Below, in pieces: positions 1 to 10,673 of a stretch of 64,000 nt of DNA (positions are counted from its first letter, which is position 1; each line of letters opens with the position of its first letter). The position numbers and the translations under genes were made by a program. Source of the DNA: Coccinella septempunctata (taxonomy: Eukaryota > Arthropoda > Insecta > Coleoptera > Coccinellidae); contig NC_058197.1 of assembly GCF_907165205.1 (NCBI RefSeq), forward strand, positions 13,155,266 through 13,219,265. Direction: 5' to 3'. Under the pieces are notes generated by a model. The model did not search any database, was not told the origin of the DNA, and saw only the letters and a list, made by a program, of their open reading frames with translations.

Positions 1-1825
1 TTTTATGGATTTGTACATTCTAATTGCAAACAATAAAATTGTCCGAAGAAAGTGTAGAGGAGTATTTCATTTCCATAATTTCCGGATAGTGTACGAATAT
101 CGATTTATGTGATTCCTTGAATGGCAACTGATAATTGAATTTCAACCAAAAATGCAAATAACTTTCGACATTGAATTGAAGTATGGGATTTACACAACGA
201 TTTCTCAGAATCCAATAAAATAGCATAAAACAAGGAAGACTTACCCAATAGGATCCATTTTTCGTCACTGAAATCTTCCTGTTGGTGGACTCAAAAAATA
301 ATACTGGTGCTCCTAGGAAACATTCTCAATCACAGCATCGGGTGCTGCAAAGACAAAAACACGATATAAGTTATGCTAGTGGTTACACCGTGTATTATCA
401 GAAGACTGCTCAATTTCTCCTTGTTTTCCCATAGGAGAGATTAAGCTGACACAGACCTATTTGATAAGAGGAGAGGTCACATAGCTCTGTGGATTTTTCG
501 AATTTGAGCATTTCTGGAATTGGTGAATAGCTCTTCAGATGGATCAAACAGATTTATCTTCGCATTGTTTGATATTGAAACACTTTTGTTCAATTATCTC
601 TAGTGTTTATAATGATACGACCTAATTAGATGGCTGCTTGAGTTGTTTGTTTCTTTTAATTTTTTTTTAATAATAGCATTTTTGAATTCCTTTGATGAAT
701 ATTAAGAGAAAACTGAAGATCAAAACTAAAGAGTAAAGGAAATTAACAAACTAGAGTAACATTCCCATTTCTCGAAGGAAACTTATTATGGTTTCAGAGA
801 TGTGAGGTAGCATAGTGAAAATTAAGAAAAATACAGTCTAAAACTTAGGTTGAAAATTCAAATACGCACTACGCATTGAAATAAGCGAAAAAGTGTGGGA
901 AACTATTACGATGTTTATTTAATTATAGCTTATTTACACGACAAATATTTAATTCCTCGAATTCAGAAACAGAGTATAGAGCAAAGTTTCCATTCAAACA
1001 TCATCTAACTGATAGTTCTGTATATCTTTTTGCTGCTTTATCGTGGGTAAACCAAGGAAGTTGAAGTTGTCATTGTGAATCAGGCGAAATTTATTAGCAG
1101 TTTCCAAACAACATCGTTTCCACAGATGAATCCTTTGTCTCCACTGAAAATCAGTTTATCGGAATCCTTGGCCAGTGGGATATCACGAAAATTCTTCATG
1201 ATTGAAGATTTTTGGCAGACTTGATTGCAAGTTCGTTGACCTGTTCTCAGATTTGACACAATTCAAAACAAAATTTGTAGAGCATGTGAATTAATTATCA
1301 GTCAATCCTTAGACTCAACATTAGTGAGATCGTACAGAAACAGATCGCTTAGAAGAAGTGTAGCCCAAATAGGATAAAATGCTTGAGCAGCATTTGCCAA
1401 GAGTTCATTCCAAACCTTATTTAATTTCGAATTATTGGGATTCAGAAAATTTGACCGGAAGATACATAAATACTGATATCAGTGGAATAATATCAGAAAT
1501 GTTCATTAGATATCGTTTCCTTTGTTGGGTTCATTTGAATTTCAGATGGTTAGGCTATATTTGCTTAGGTTAGGTTTTGCTGTAAGTACCAGAAAACAAA
1601 GATCATTTGAATTTCAGATAGTAAGATTAGCATAGGTTTCAATCATCTTTGAACTTTGGATTTCAAAATAATGAAAAATGTTCTTTATTTTTTCATCAAT
1701 TCTTTGAAATTATACGATGATAACAGGAAACACTTTGACTAGAATCATAACGCAATATGATGAAAAACTGTCAAAGAATAGTCAAGTTTCATGGTCACTA
1801 AAGTTCAACATACACTGCGAGCAAT
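1..1825. other. AT-rich stretch, no gene recognised
   Basis: Only short open frames of up to about 80 codons occur here, none with a recognisable motif or splice-consistent neighbour. The DNA is AT-rich, with no CpG-rich promoter-like patch, no tandem array and no recognisable RNA gene. Confidence 0.5.
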
Positions 1826-2015
1826 AAATTCAGTATATCAAAGACACTTTCTCTGTTGTAAATATGCTCTGACAATTTGATTAGTATTTTGAATTGTGCT
1901 CTTTTAGATGTAGGAAAATGTTATACAGCTTGATCCAAATTTGAGATATGACATCATCGTTCATTTTGTAGACTGGCAATCCAAATGTTTTGAAGATCAT
2001 TCTTGAGTTATAGAT
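1826..2015 (+). repeat. Diverged dispersed repeat, copy 1 (pairs with 4706-4890)
   Basis: This stretch aligns by eye with 4706-4890 in the same orientation. Shared blocks include AATAAATTCA, GTTGTAAATATG, GATTAATATTTT-like text and AAATGTTATACAGC. The two copies are clearly related but substantially diverged, so this is probably an old element of unknown class. The block TATACAGCxTGxTCxxA resembles the ACAGGGTG-type ends of other elements in this window. Confidence 0.5.
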
Positions 2016-2189
2016 GTTTACCAAATATCAAATTCTTGCTTCAACCTTAGTTTATTAATAGACACATTTGTGATATATTTATTACAATGGTTTAAAAATG
2101 AAAGAAGCTATATTGTTTCGAAAAATTTCGAAGTTTATATTGTCTTTTCACATATTATTTAGTTCCAGTTGAAGCTACATTCAGTTCAT

Positions 2190-2400
2190 AGTAATAATAA
2201 TAATCCATTTATTTCTTCAGCACACTAGCCTCGATATCAAAGAACAAAAAAACCAAGTCTAGAATATCTTTGGCTTCCTGTGGTCAGGATAATAACAAAT
2301 GTCGTAAGAACTTGGTAACATTCACTTATTCTTACTTGATAACTTCTCAAAATTTTACTCATATATCCCGTCATTGCACACTATCAATCTGTATACAGGG
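2190..2400 (-). mobile_element. Possible 3' end of a non-LTR retrotransposon
   Basis: Read on the minus strand, the segment ends in an AATAAATGG block followed by a short run of ATT units. Such tails are common at the 3' ends of insect non-LTR elements. No coding motif is visible upstream on the minus strand, so only a truncated tail could be present. Confidence 0.3.
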
Positions 2401-2720
2401 TGTTCCTAAATTGGAAGTATAAAAGGGGTACGAAAAGGGTAGATTCCTTGAATCGATCCGTTTTCGAGAGACAGGGTTAAAAAAATTTCAAATTTGTCTT
2501 CAATATTATCTACACCAAAATTTCAATTCAAAAATTCAATTTCCAAAAAGATGGAATCAATTAAATAACAGTCAAGACCGAACGGCTGCATCGAGATCCA
2601 TAAAATCTTCAGAATTTTAACTAGAAGATTTGCTCTTTCAGAATATGTATCACATTTCCATCTACGGTTGGTTTTAAAGGTTGGGAACCACTGTGCTAAA
2701 CGCAACATTCAACATTACCA
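2392..2720. repeat. Fragment of an ACAGGGTG-ended repeat
   Basis: The segment opens with TATACAGGGTGTTCC, the kind of terminus seen on many short TIR elements in this window. No matching inverted end was found nearby, so it looks like a one-ended or decayed copy. The 61-codon minus-strand open frame inside it shows no domain. Confidence 0.35.
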
Positions 2721-4260
2721 GAAACTCTGCCATTTGTTTTTGTCTGTATAATCTTTGGAATGTGCCAAAAATTCTGCAAATTAAACACAACGAATCTTCT
2801 ACTGATATAGTGCCAGAGAATTACCCGAGTAAAATTGCCACCTACAATTTAAATGTATTGCGGACATAAACAATGTCCGCCTTCTAAATTTAACAGACTG
2901 TTTTGTCTAGTCAAGCCAAGTTGGTTCGTAAGAATGAGTATCATTATGAGAGTTATTTAATTGATTAACTCAATATCGTTCACCCTTATCTTCAATCTTT
3001 TGAAGATCATATGGCTTATGATGCAAGAAATAAATCAAACACTCATGTGAGATTCGTATTAGTTCTTACAAATGTTGCAAGCTGTCGGAAATGAATTATT
3101 TTGCAACGTGATGCAATGTTTCCAATTCAATTTTAATCAGGAACAATTTAATAACCCTGCCCAATATTTCTACCTCTTAGAGTATTTTTCACGTGTCGCA
3201 TATCACAGAAAAGTTCGTGAAATAAAAAAATTACTTTTTATTCTCTTATTCGAAAAATAGTTCTCAGTTTTACTTATAATTTTGAGTATTGAATCTGAAA
3301 TTAACCAAACTCCTATAAAATGATTTGGGAAATAGTAAAATTTCGATATTTCCCTAATATTACTCTCCGAATGATTCTCAAATGAATTCTCCGACCAGAT
3401 GAGCTATCCAAGAAGGTTCTGGAATACAGGTAGATCCAAATTCTTTTGTCTGTGCTTACCCTATAGAAGCATGTCCATATTCTAGACTCAGGTATCGTGA
3501 AACACGATAAGATACCGGCCATAACATGAGTTTCAAATTAGTTTAACAAGATTTCACTCCTGTTCGAATATCAATTATTCCCGATTCCTCACATGGCATA
3601 ATTACAGGATAATAATATCGATAATGGGAGACAAATGAAGGCGGTTGATAACTTCGGACATTAATTCCCAATTTCAGTTGTTTCGATATGTTGTCATAAT
3701 TTCAATACAAAAAATTTCGAAATTTTATCAGTATTCATCAATCAAATACGTTATATCTCTTTGTTCATAATCCAGTCACTTTGTTCATGTATCAGAAAAG
3801 ATCACAGTAGCAAAATTTAATACTTACAGAGGAAAGTACAAATGAGCAAGATGGTTAACTGTTAATGTAACATCATTTTACTTTCACGAGTCTACATTGA
3901 GTGGTTCCATCGAAATTTTTCAATGGATTATCTGGAATAACCATATGGGTAACTTAAGGCAAGCATCTCATTAATTTTCGCATATAAACGCCATCTGAGG
4001 CGGTTTTACATGATTTTTCAGATAATATAATGAGTGAAATTTTTTTAAATTTTGTTTATGATCTCCACACGAAAACTTCCAAGGAAATATTTTTCGAGGC
4101 ATTGTTTCAACATACAATGTGATTTTATGCAAAACTGTAGCGAAACTATTGTTGTTGAAAAACAAATTTTGTGGAAATGTTTATGTTCACCTAATAAGGT
4201 ATTAGGAATTTCCATCTAGAGAAGAGCAATATAAAAAAATTTGTTTTTTCACTTTTCATT
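2721..4260. other. AT-rich stretch, no gene recognised
   Basis: No coding signal, RNA gene or clear repeat was recognised. The open frames are short (62-69 codons), lack motifs and have no plausible splice partners. Confidence 0.5.
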
Positions 4261-4265
4261 TTCAA

Positions 4266-4375
4266 GTTGTCTTCGCAGAGCTCTCTGGAGTGCAATTCTC
4301 TATTGAATCATCAACTGTTTGGTTTTTCAACATCTTCAAAACAAATTCTAAGCACTCCTCATCCTAAGACAGTAA
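4266..4375 (-). pseudogene. Short coding-like remnant related to 50371-50589
   Basis: Translated on the minus strand, this stretch gives a peptide with FVLKMLKN, then DDSIENCTPES, then a stop soon after. A plus-strand open frame at 50371-50589 contains LVLQIWKN, then DDPMKNCTPES, in the same order and spacing. The match at protein level, with nucleotide changes between, suggests two copies of one coding segment. The family is not recognised. It could be an exon of a multi-copy gene or part of a transposon ORF. Confidence 0.3.
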
Positions 4376-4705
4376 TAGAACATCCTGATTTTCATACAGA
4401 GTAGCCAATAGGTCATTTTAGGAGGGGTCTAACTCCTTGCTCATTTTTGACCCGAAAAAATCGAGATTTTCGAAATCGGGTTTTTGTGCTAGCGTGGAAG
4501 CCTAGGCAACGCTGATTATAAAACCGGAAATCCCAATTGGATCAGACGAATATAACAGGAGATATCGCAGATTGAAAGTTGCAATTTTTGAAAAATGCTA
4601 TTTCGAAGATGAAAATCTAAACGAAGGAAATTTTTCAGCACTTTTAGAAATTTTTGAAACTAAAGTCATCGTCAACCAATGAGAAAAATCTGCTGGTTTA
4701 TAAAG

Positions 4706-4890
4706 TGGAATGAATTCAATAAATCAAAGACTGTTTTTGTTGTAAATATGTCGGACAGATGGATTAATATTTTAAATCGCGCTCTATTTGATGGAAGGAA
4801 ATGTTATACAGCGTGTCTCACATTCAAGATTTGGCGTCATTGATGAATTTTTCAAACTGCAATCCTAATTTTTATGACTATTCTTAACGA
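4706..4890 (+). repeat. Diverged dispersed repeat, copy 2 (pairs with 1826-2015)
   Basis: Second copy of the repeat described at 1826-2015, in the same orientation about 2.9 kb away. Its text GTTATACAGCGTGTCTCAC suggests that it once ended in an ACAGGGTGTC-type terminus. Confidence 0.5.
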
Positions 4891-5850
4891 GATTCAAAAG
4901 CGATATGAGAATGGAAGGTTCTTTAAATAATATTAAAAATTTGATTCTATTAAACTGAAGAGCAATAAAATTGTTTTTTCAACATTCCCATTACTTGGAG
5001 AAAAAGAATTGAATCGATCAGGAATTAAGAAAAAAAAGGGAAAATGATTGAAATGGTGATTTATTCGATACAAAGGTAATGAAGGAAAAAACTTTCAAAT
5101 AGAAATCCATTATTCAGAGAATTATGATGTCATGTTTCGTCAGAAACCATTATTTTATGTCTAAACGGCTTTTAGCACTGCAGGTCATTTTTGTCTAGAT
5201 GGAGGATTATATTTTTCTTGTTCTTTTTGTTTCATATGTCGCTATTGATCTTCAGCTATATGTAGCTTCTATGTGAAGCAACAGAGTCTCATGCATAGTA
5301 GGTGATGTATTTTTGTATCTTCCTTAATTTTTGTATCTTTTCTTACTATCTTGAGTTAAAGGTTTTTTTCGTCAATCATCTTTCATTCCAGCCTTTTTGT
5401 CATTTCCAATTTGTTGATATTTGTTTCACCTTATAATTCGCATGATATTTATGCTGGTTTTTTTTATTATAATAATATTTGAAATAAATTTCTTGGTTTT
5501 CTCCAGGATTAGGTTTGCCCCAACTCAGAAAATAGCCTCATAAATTATAGAGGATGGTTGTAGATTGATTTATACGAATTTTTAGCTCGAATATCACCAC
5601 TTTGATTTAATCATTTCGTTATGCTTTCATTAACTGAGTTTTCGAAGGTATGTGTTTGTATTTGTTGATAAGTTTCCCTCTTTTTTATATACATATACAA
5701 AGTAACATGAAGCTCTTGCAATTTCGAATGAATGCAGTTATGTGGGTAGGTACTCTAATTTTGACATAGTGATCTAAACAAAGGAATTTCAAACACGAGA
5801 AATATTTTCATTACAACTATAAGGATGTAATCAGAGATATACTCTACTAA
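4891..5850. other. AT-rich stretch, no gene recognised
   Basis: Long runs of T and A are present and no open frame has a recognisable motif. Nothing supportable was seen here. Confidence 0.5.
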
Positions 5851-5929
5851 GCTAACTTGGATGGAATCCAGGCTTGTGTTATTATGAAAACGAAAGTGAA
5901 TCCCAGATCCCACTACTCTGCATTCTACC

Positions 5930-6140
5930 CAAACAAAGCGTTTGTTCACTCACTTCTATACACAGCGGTTCTTTTATATTCACGCTCGAATCACCCAAAC
6001 AGCAGGTTGCGCTCACTGACATGCGAGAACGAAACGAAAACAAATGAACTCTAGGAGCTAGGAGGCACTGCCACGACCGACTTGGATCAGCTGATCCAAG
6101 ACCGTTTGCTTGACGCGTGGAAACCAATCCATCCCTACCC
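5930..6140. promoter_or_regulatory. CpG-rich patch with a perfect 20-bp palindrome
   Basis: This patch is richer in G, C and CpG than its surroundings, like other presumed promoters or enhancers in the window. At 6082-6101 lies CTTGGATCAGCTGATCCAAG, identical to its reverse complement and centred on the E-box CAGCTG. Overlapping short open frames on both strands show no domain. It could be a promoter, an enhancer or a bHLH-type dimer site. No associated gene can be named. Confidence 0.25.
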
Positions 6141-6299
6141 CAGTATGTCATCTATAGTAGCAATAAATCTATTGGTTGCTGTCTATTCGGTCATAGTGTC
6201 ATTTTGCAGTTTTTACTGCGGTCATACCATTCGAAGGACCATTGGCATTGGCTGTCTCTTCAGCCTGATGAAGTATATGGCCGTTTGTTCTTGTATGTT

Positions 6300-6884
6300 G
6301 TGTGATCTTGTTGACTGATGTTCCATTCTAAGTGTTTTGTGCCATACAATTGATATTTTGAAACTAAGATATATTTCCGTTTCTTCCAAAACTGCTTTGA
6401 AGCAAAATAAAAATTTCAGTGTCTGTGAATTATATACTAATAGTCTCTTAACATTTGAACTCAATGAGATCAAGTCAATTCTATTCCTTTGTCTTGATCT
6501 ATTCTAGATATTTTTCAATTGACAGGTTACCAAAAAACTGCTAAAATAAAGATGAATAAACATAAACATATCAATACAATTAAAAAATAATCAATAATTA
6601 TAAATAAAAGATAATGAATAATAACGAGAATTATGAAAGAACACCTGAGTTTTCAGAAAACAGAAGTGCCATCTGGCACTGCTCTTCAACAGTTTCTTAA
6701 AGAAATAGATCTTAACGTGCATTCCTGTTTTCCCAAGGGTGTTTTGAAACATTTCGTTTATGAGTCTATTAATGCAATAGCCCGGGAAGTGCAAAACTGC
6801 AAACTGTAGATATAAAGTAGATATAGTGAAACGTCTAACCGGAGGTCTAACGGTCATGTCCATGTTATTTCACAGAAGGGACGA
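6300..6884. other. No gene recognised
   Basis: Short open frames only. No motif, repeat partner or RNA gene was recognised. Confidence 0.45.
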
Positions 6885-7010
6885 TGAGACACGACAAATT
6901 ATTTTGGCTGCTTTTACAAAATACTTATGCTGCTCCTGACTACTAGGGTCTGCAACTACACATACAAGGTTAGTACGATGGCTCCATATGATGTGTTGCC
7001 TGTTACGCTA
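6885..7010 (+). repeat. Direct repeat flanking the foldback locus, left copy
   Basis: The text ATTATTTTGGC, then CTGCAACTACACATACAAGGT, then ATGATGTGTTGCCT recurs in the same orientation at about 10293-10393, on the far side of the inverted-repeat locus. The two copies are diverged but collinear. They could be remnants of the sequence in which the foldback structure formed. Confidence 0.5.
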
Positions 7011-7168
7011 TGTCAGGGGTTATTTAGTTGTCTGAATTTTAAGATGGAAATTAAACATTTCCAGGAATAACGATCAGATTTTGCATCAGGAACAGCGAAT
7101 TAAATAGAAAACGGTAATTCAATATCCCATTCTGGGATTTCCGATTTCGGTCGAAAAAAACGCAAGGT

Positions 7169-7393
7169 TCAGCATGAAAATTTTGTGAAAAAAAGTTTTT
7201 TCGCCGTATCTCTTTGAAATTCAGAATATACTTCAAAGAGAAACTGTTCCATTAGAAGTGCAATCGGTTCTTCTTCAAGTGAGTTAAATTTTTTACGTCC
7301 CTCTGAAGATCGGAGAAAGTATAGTATGTCAAAGCAGCCAAAATAAACTTTTTTCGTCAGAACTGAGCTGAAACGTGAAAAGGCCTGAACCAA
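7169..7393 (-). pseudogene. Open frame in left arm, degraded partner in right arm
   Basis: The left arm keeps a 74-codon minus-strand frame with residues such as VYFGCFDILYFL and EEEPIALLMEQFLFE. The right arm carries the same segment on the plus strand (about 9960-10200) but with substitutions, indels and a 38-bp hairpin insertion that break the frame. The stretch may be a captured gene fragment, and a TTTCAG acceptor-like site precedes it. The protein family is not recognised. Confidence 0.25.
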
Positions 7394-7800
7394 ATGATTA
7401 CAGTCATTAATTTTTTTTAATGCTGACTCAGTAAAAATTTGTTTTACTGGTACTAAACGGGTTGATGCTGTTAATGGAGATTCACTATAGTTCTGCCCAG
7501 TAATTGAGAAAAGAAATAGTCCACCAGAAGTCGGAAGACATTCAGTTATATTACCCTTATTTCTTATTTCTTTCTATTTTTATACAAAGCATATTGTTGT
7601 ATTATTCATATATATATGTGAGCAATTGTATTTTTACTTTATTCACACTATTAGGTCTGTATCATTTCACGAAATAAAGAAATATAGTATAAAAACAAAC
7701 GTTTTTCTTTTAAAATTACCCCAGTGATGAATAGAGTTTGAAGAAGAACGTATCTACAATAATATGGCGGAGTACTGAAAATCCAAAGATAGGCTACACA

Positions 7801-9550
7801 TAATACACCTTCATGTTTGAATGGTTGCCTACCAAAAATATCAGGTGCCGCTCAGGATACACCCTCGCCGTCCTAATACAAAATCCAACTTTTCGAAGAT
7901 ACATACCTCAAGAATGACGCAAAAATCGGATTTTGTATCAGGATCACAAAATAGCGAGGAGGTATCCGGAGTATCAGGAGAGCATCATGAAAATTCCGAA
8001 ATAGGCAATACATAATACTACATCATGTATGTTTGGTTGCCTACCACATGAGAGCGAGGAGATATCCAGAGCAACGTCTGATCCATGGGGTAGGCAACTT
8101 TACACACATGATGTTGTATTGTGTATTGCCTATATCGAAATTTCTACGGCGCTTGATACATTGGATACCTCCTCGCTCTCCTGCAATCCTAATAAAAAAT
8201 CGGATATTTGTGTCTATCTTGGGTTTTGAATCTGAGGAATTTTGGATTTTGTATTAGGATCACAGGAGAGCGAGGAGGTATCCTGAGCCATGTGGTAGGC
8301 TACCAGTCATACATGACGGTGTATTGTGTGTTGCCTATTTCTGACATTGCTCCAGTTACCTCCTCGTTCTCCTGTGATCCTGATACAAGATTTTTCGAAG
8401 GTTCATATCCTCGAGAAGATACAAAAATCACATTTTCTATCAGGATCACAAAAGAGCCAGAAGGTATCCGAAATAGGCAATACACAATCCAACAACATGT
8501 ATGTTGGGTTGCCTACCGATGGATTAGGCGCTGCTTCCCATAACTCTTCGCTGTCCTGTGATCCTAATACAAAATCCAAATATTTTCCTATTCAGGACCC
8601 AAGACAAAAATCAGATTTTCTATTAGGATGGCAGTAGAGCGAGGAGGTATCTGGAGCAGCTCCTGATCCATGTGGTAGGCAACCAATCATACATGATGGT
8701 GTATTGTGTGTTGCCTATTTCAGAATTATCACATCGCTCTCCTGATAGAGGTATCAGAAGAACGGGAGGGTCGTTCTCCTGCGATCCTAATGCAAGATCC
8801 AAATTTTCGAAGATTCATATCCCCGAATTATACAAAAATCACATTTTGTATCAGCATCACAGAAGAGCGAGGAGGTATGCGGAGTATCACAGAAGCGCCG
8901 TAAAGTTCTGAAATAGGCAATGAGCAATACATCATCCTGTGTGTTAGGTTGCCTACATCATGGCTTAGGCGCTGCTCCGAATACCTCCTCACTCTCCTGT
9001 GATCCTAATACAAAATCCGATATTTGTGTCTTTCTTGGGTTCTGAATCTTCGAACATGGATCTTGTATTAAGAACAAGGTATCAGGAGAGCGATGTGTGA
9101 TTTCCGAAATAGGCAACACACAATACACCGTCTAGTATGATTGGTTGCCTGCCACATGGATCAGGCGCTACTCCTCGCTACCTCCTCGCTCTCCTGCGAT
9201 CCTGATACAAAATCCAAATTTTCTCAGGTTTAGTACCCAAGAAAGACGCAAATATCAGATTTTGTATTAGGATTACAGGAGAGCGAGGAGGTACCCGGAG
9301 CAGCACCTGATCCATGGGGTAGGCAACCTAACATACATGATGTTGTATATGTATTGCCTATTTCGGAATTTTCACGATGCTCTCCTGATACTTCGGATAC
9401 CTCCTCGCTATTCTGTGATCCTTATACAAAATCCGATTTTTGTGTCATTCTTGAACTATGTATCTTCGAAAAGTTTGATTTTGTATTAGGATCACAAGAG
9501 AACGGGAGGTATCACGAGCGGCAACCATTCAAACATGAAGGTGTATTATG
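7801..9550. repeat. Array of palindromic modules (core of foldback locus)
   Basis: Two modules alternate. Module Q is a hairpin: CTCCTCGCTCTCCTGTGATC plus AATACAAAATCC, a loop of about 40-60 bp, then the inverse, GGATTTTGTATT plus GATCACAGGAGAGCGAGGAG. Module P runs from GTAGGCAACC through CATACATGATG to GTGTTGCCTAT and occurs in both orientations. Ten P modules start near 7801, 8008, 8088, 8295, 8475, 8676, 8911, 9104, 9322 and 9525. Their orientations (inverse, inverse, forward, forward, inverse, forward, inverse, inverse, forward, forward) are unchanged by reverse complementing the whole array. No frame is open through it, so it looks non-coding. Confidence 0.75.
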
Positions 9551-10100
9551 TGTTGCCTATCTCTGGATTTTCAGTACTCATCCATAATATTCTAGATACG
9601 TTCTTTTTCAAACTGTTTTCATCACTGGGGTAATTTCAAAGGAGAAGCGTTCGTTTTTATACTATATTTGTTTATTTCCTATTTCGTGAAACTATACAGA
9701 ACCAATAGTGTGAGTAAAGTTAAAATACAATTTCTCACATATGTATGAATAATACAACAATATGATTTATATAAAAATGGAGGAAGAAATAAGGGTAACA
9801 TAACATAATGCCTTCCGACTTCTTGTGGACTGTTTCTTTTCTCAATTACTGGGCAGAACTACTGAATCTCCATTAACAACTGTAAAACAAATTTTCACTT
9901 TAAGTCAGTATTGAAAAAAATTGATGAATGTATTCATTTGGTTATGGCCTTTTCACATTTTAGCTCAGTTCTGACGAAAAAAGTTTATTTTGGCTGCTTT
10001 GACATATTACTTTAACCGATCTGCAGAGGGACGTAAGAAATTTAATTCACTCGAAGAAGAACCGTCTGCAGTTTCTAATAGAACAGGTTCTATTTGAACC

Positions 10101-10138
10101 AAAGATTATAGAGTAGTAGTAGTCTCTATAATCTTTGA
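10101..10138. repeat. 38-bp hairpin insertion with 8-bp direct repeats
   Basis: AAAGATTATAGAG (10101-10113) is followed by a short TAG-repeat loop and its exact inverse CTCTATAATCTTT (10124-10136). The unit is bounded by TTTGAACC at 10093-10100 and 10139-10146. The corresponding left-arm sequence has a single related TTTGAAG block and no hairpin, so the right arm gained it after the arms formed. Confidence 0.6.
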
Positions 10139-10292
10139 TTTGAACCATATTCAATTTCAAAATGATACGACGAAAAAAGTATTTTTCACAAAAAAATTTC
10201 ATGGATGTATGTATAACGGAATACTGAAGTGCCGTACATGTTTTCTGGATAATTCGCTATCCCTGAGACCAAATCCAAGCGTTGTTTCGAAG

Positions 10293-10393
10293 GAAAAAAA
10301 TTATTTTGGCACCTTTTTCTGTCCTGACAAGTAGGTTCCGCAACTGCACATACAAGGTCAGTATGGCGGACGGTTATGATGTGTTGCCTACAA
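10293..10393 (+). repeat. Direct repeat flanking the foldback locus, right copy
   Basis: Same-orientation partner of 6885-7010, with CGCAACTGCACATACAAGGT followed by ATGATGTGTTGCCT. It ends about 280 bp before the helicase start codon. Confidence 0.5.
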
Positions 10394-10395
10394 CG

Positions 10396-10673
10396 GTAAG
10401 TTGTACAAGTAGAAAATTGTAGAAAAATTTCGTCCTTGCATCGATTCGTGAAATATAGTTACGGATTCGTTAAATGATTCAAACTACAACATATTTCACA
10501 GATATTGTATATAAAATTTCTTATTATTTCCACACTAATATACAATCAAAGAAAAACCAAGAACTCCACAGAGTATAGAGATTTGTTTACCATGGATGTC
10601 ACACACCCACAGAATACGAATATAAATATAACCTACAATTTGCCAGTTCACGTTTATTTTTTAAAATTTGATC
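10396..10673 (+). promoter_or_regulatory. Probable promoter and 5' UTR of the helicase gene
   Basis: This is the gap between the foldback locus and the first helicase codon. It holds a TATATAAAAT block near 10508 and no recognisable repeat. The transcription start cannot be fixed from the sequence. The upstream limit is set only by the end of the repeat. Confidence 0.4.

Larger units (their letters stand above)
7060..10290. mobile_element. Large foldback (inverted-repeat) locus with palindromic core
   Basis: The left arm (about 7060-8598) and right arm (about 8598-10290) are inverted copies of each other. The outer arm segments (7060-7800 and 9549-10290) share, in inverse orientation, text such as CTGCCCAGTAATTGAGAAAAG, AGCAGCCAAAATAAAC and CTCAGTTCTGACGAAAAAAG. 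The inner part is an array of alternating modules (separate entry). Matching points are displaced by indels, so the palindrome is imperfect. No transposase is visible. The nearest known architecture is the Drosophila FB foldback class, whose long inverted repeats are built from subrepeats. A transcribed copy could make a long hairpin RNA. The right end lies about 380 bp before the helicase start codon. Confidence 0.7.

Noticed and set aside
1546..1575. TTAGGTTAGG text, like the insect telomere repeat
   Set aside because: Only two or three imperfect units and no array, so not an internal telomere tract.
8208..8637. Overlapping 103-111-codon frames in the foldback core
   Set aside because: They arise from repeated module text on both strands and do not persist between modules.
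7801..9550. CRISPR-like array
   Set aside because: Eukaryotic setting, and units are inverted and 180-230 bp apart with related rather than unique spacers.
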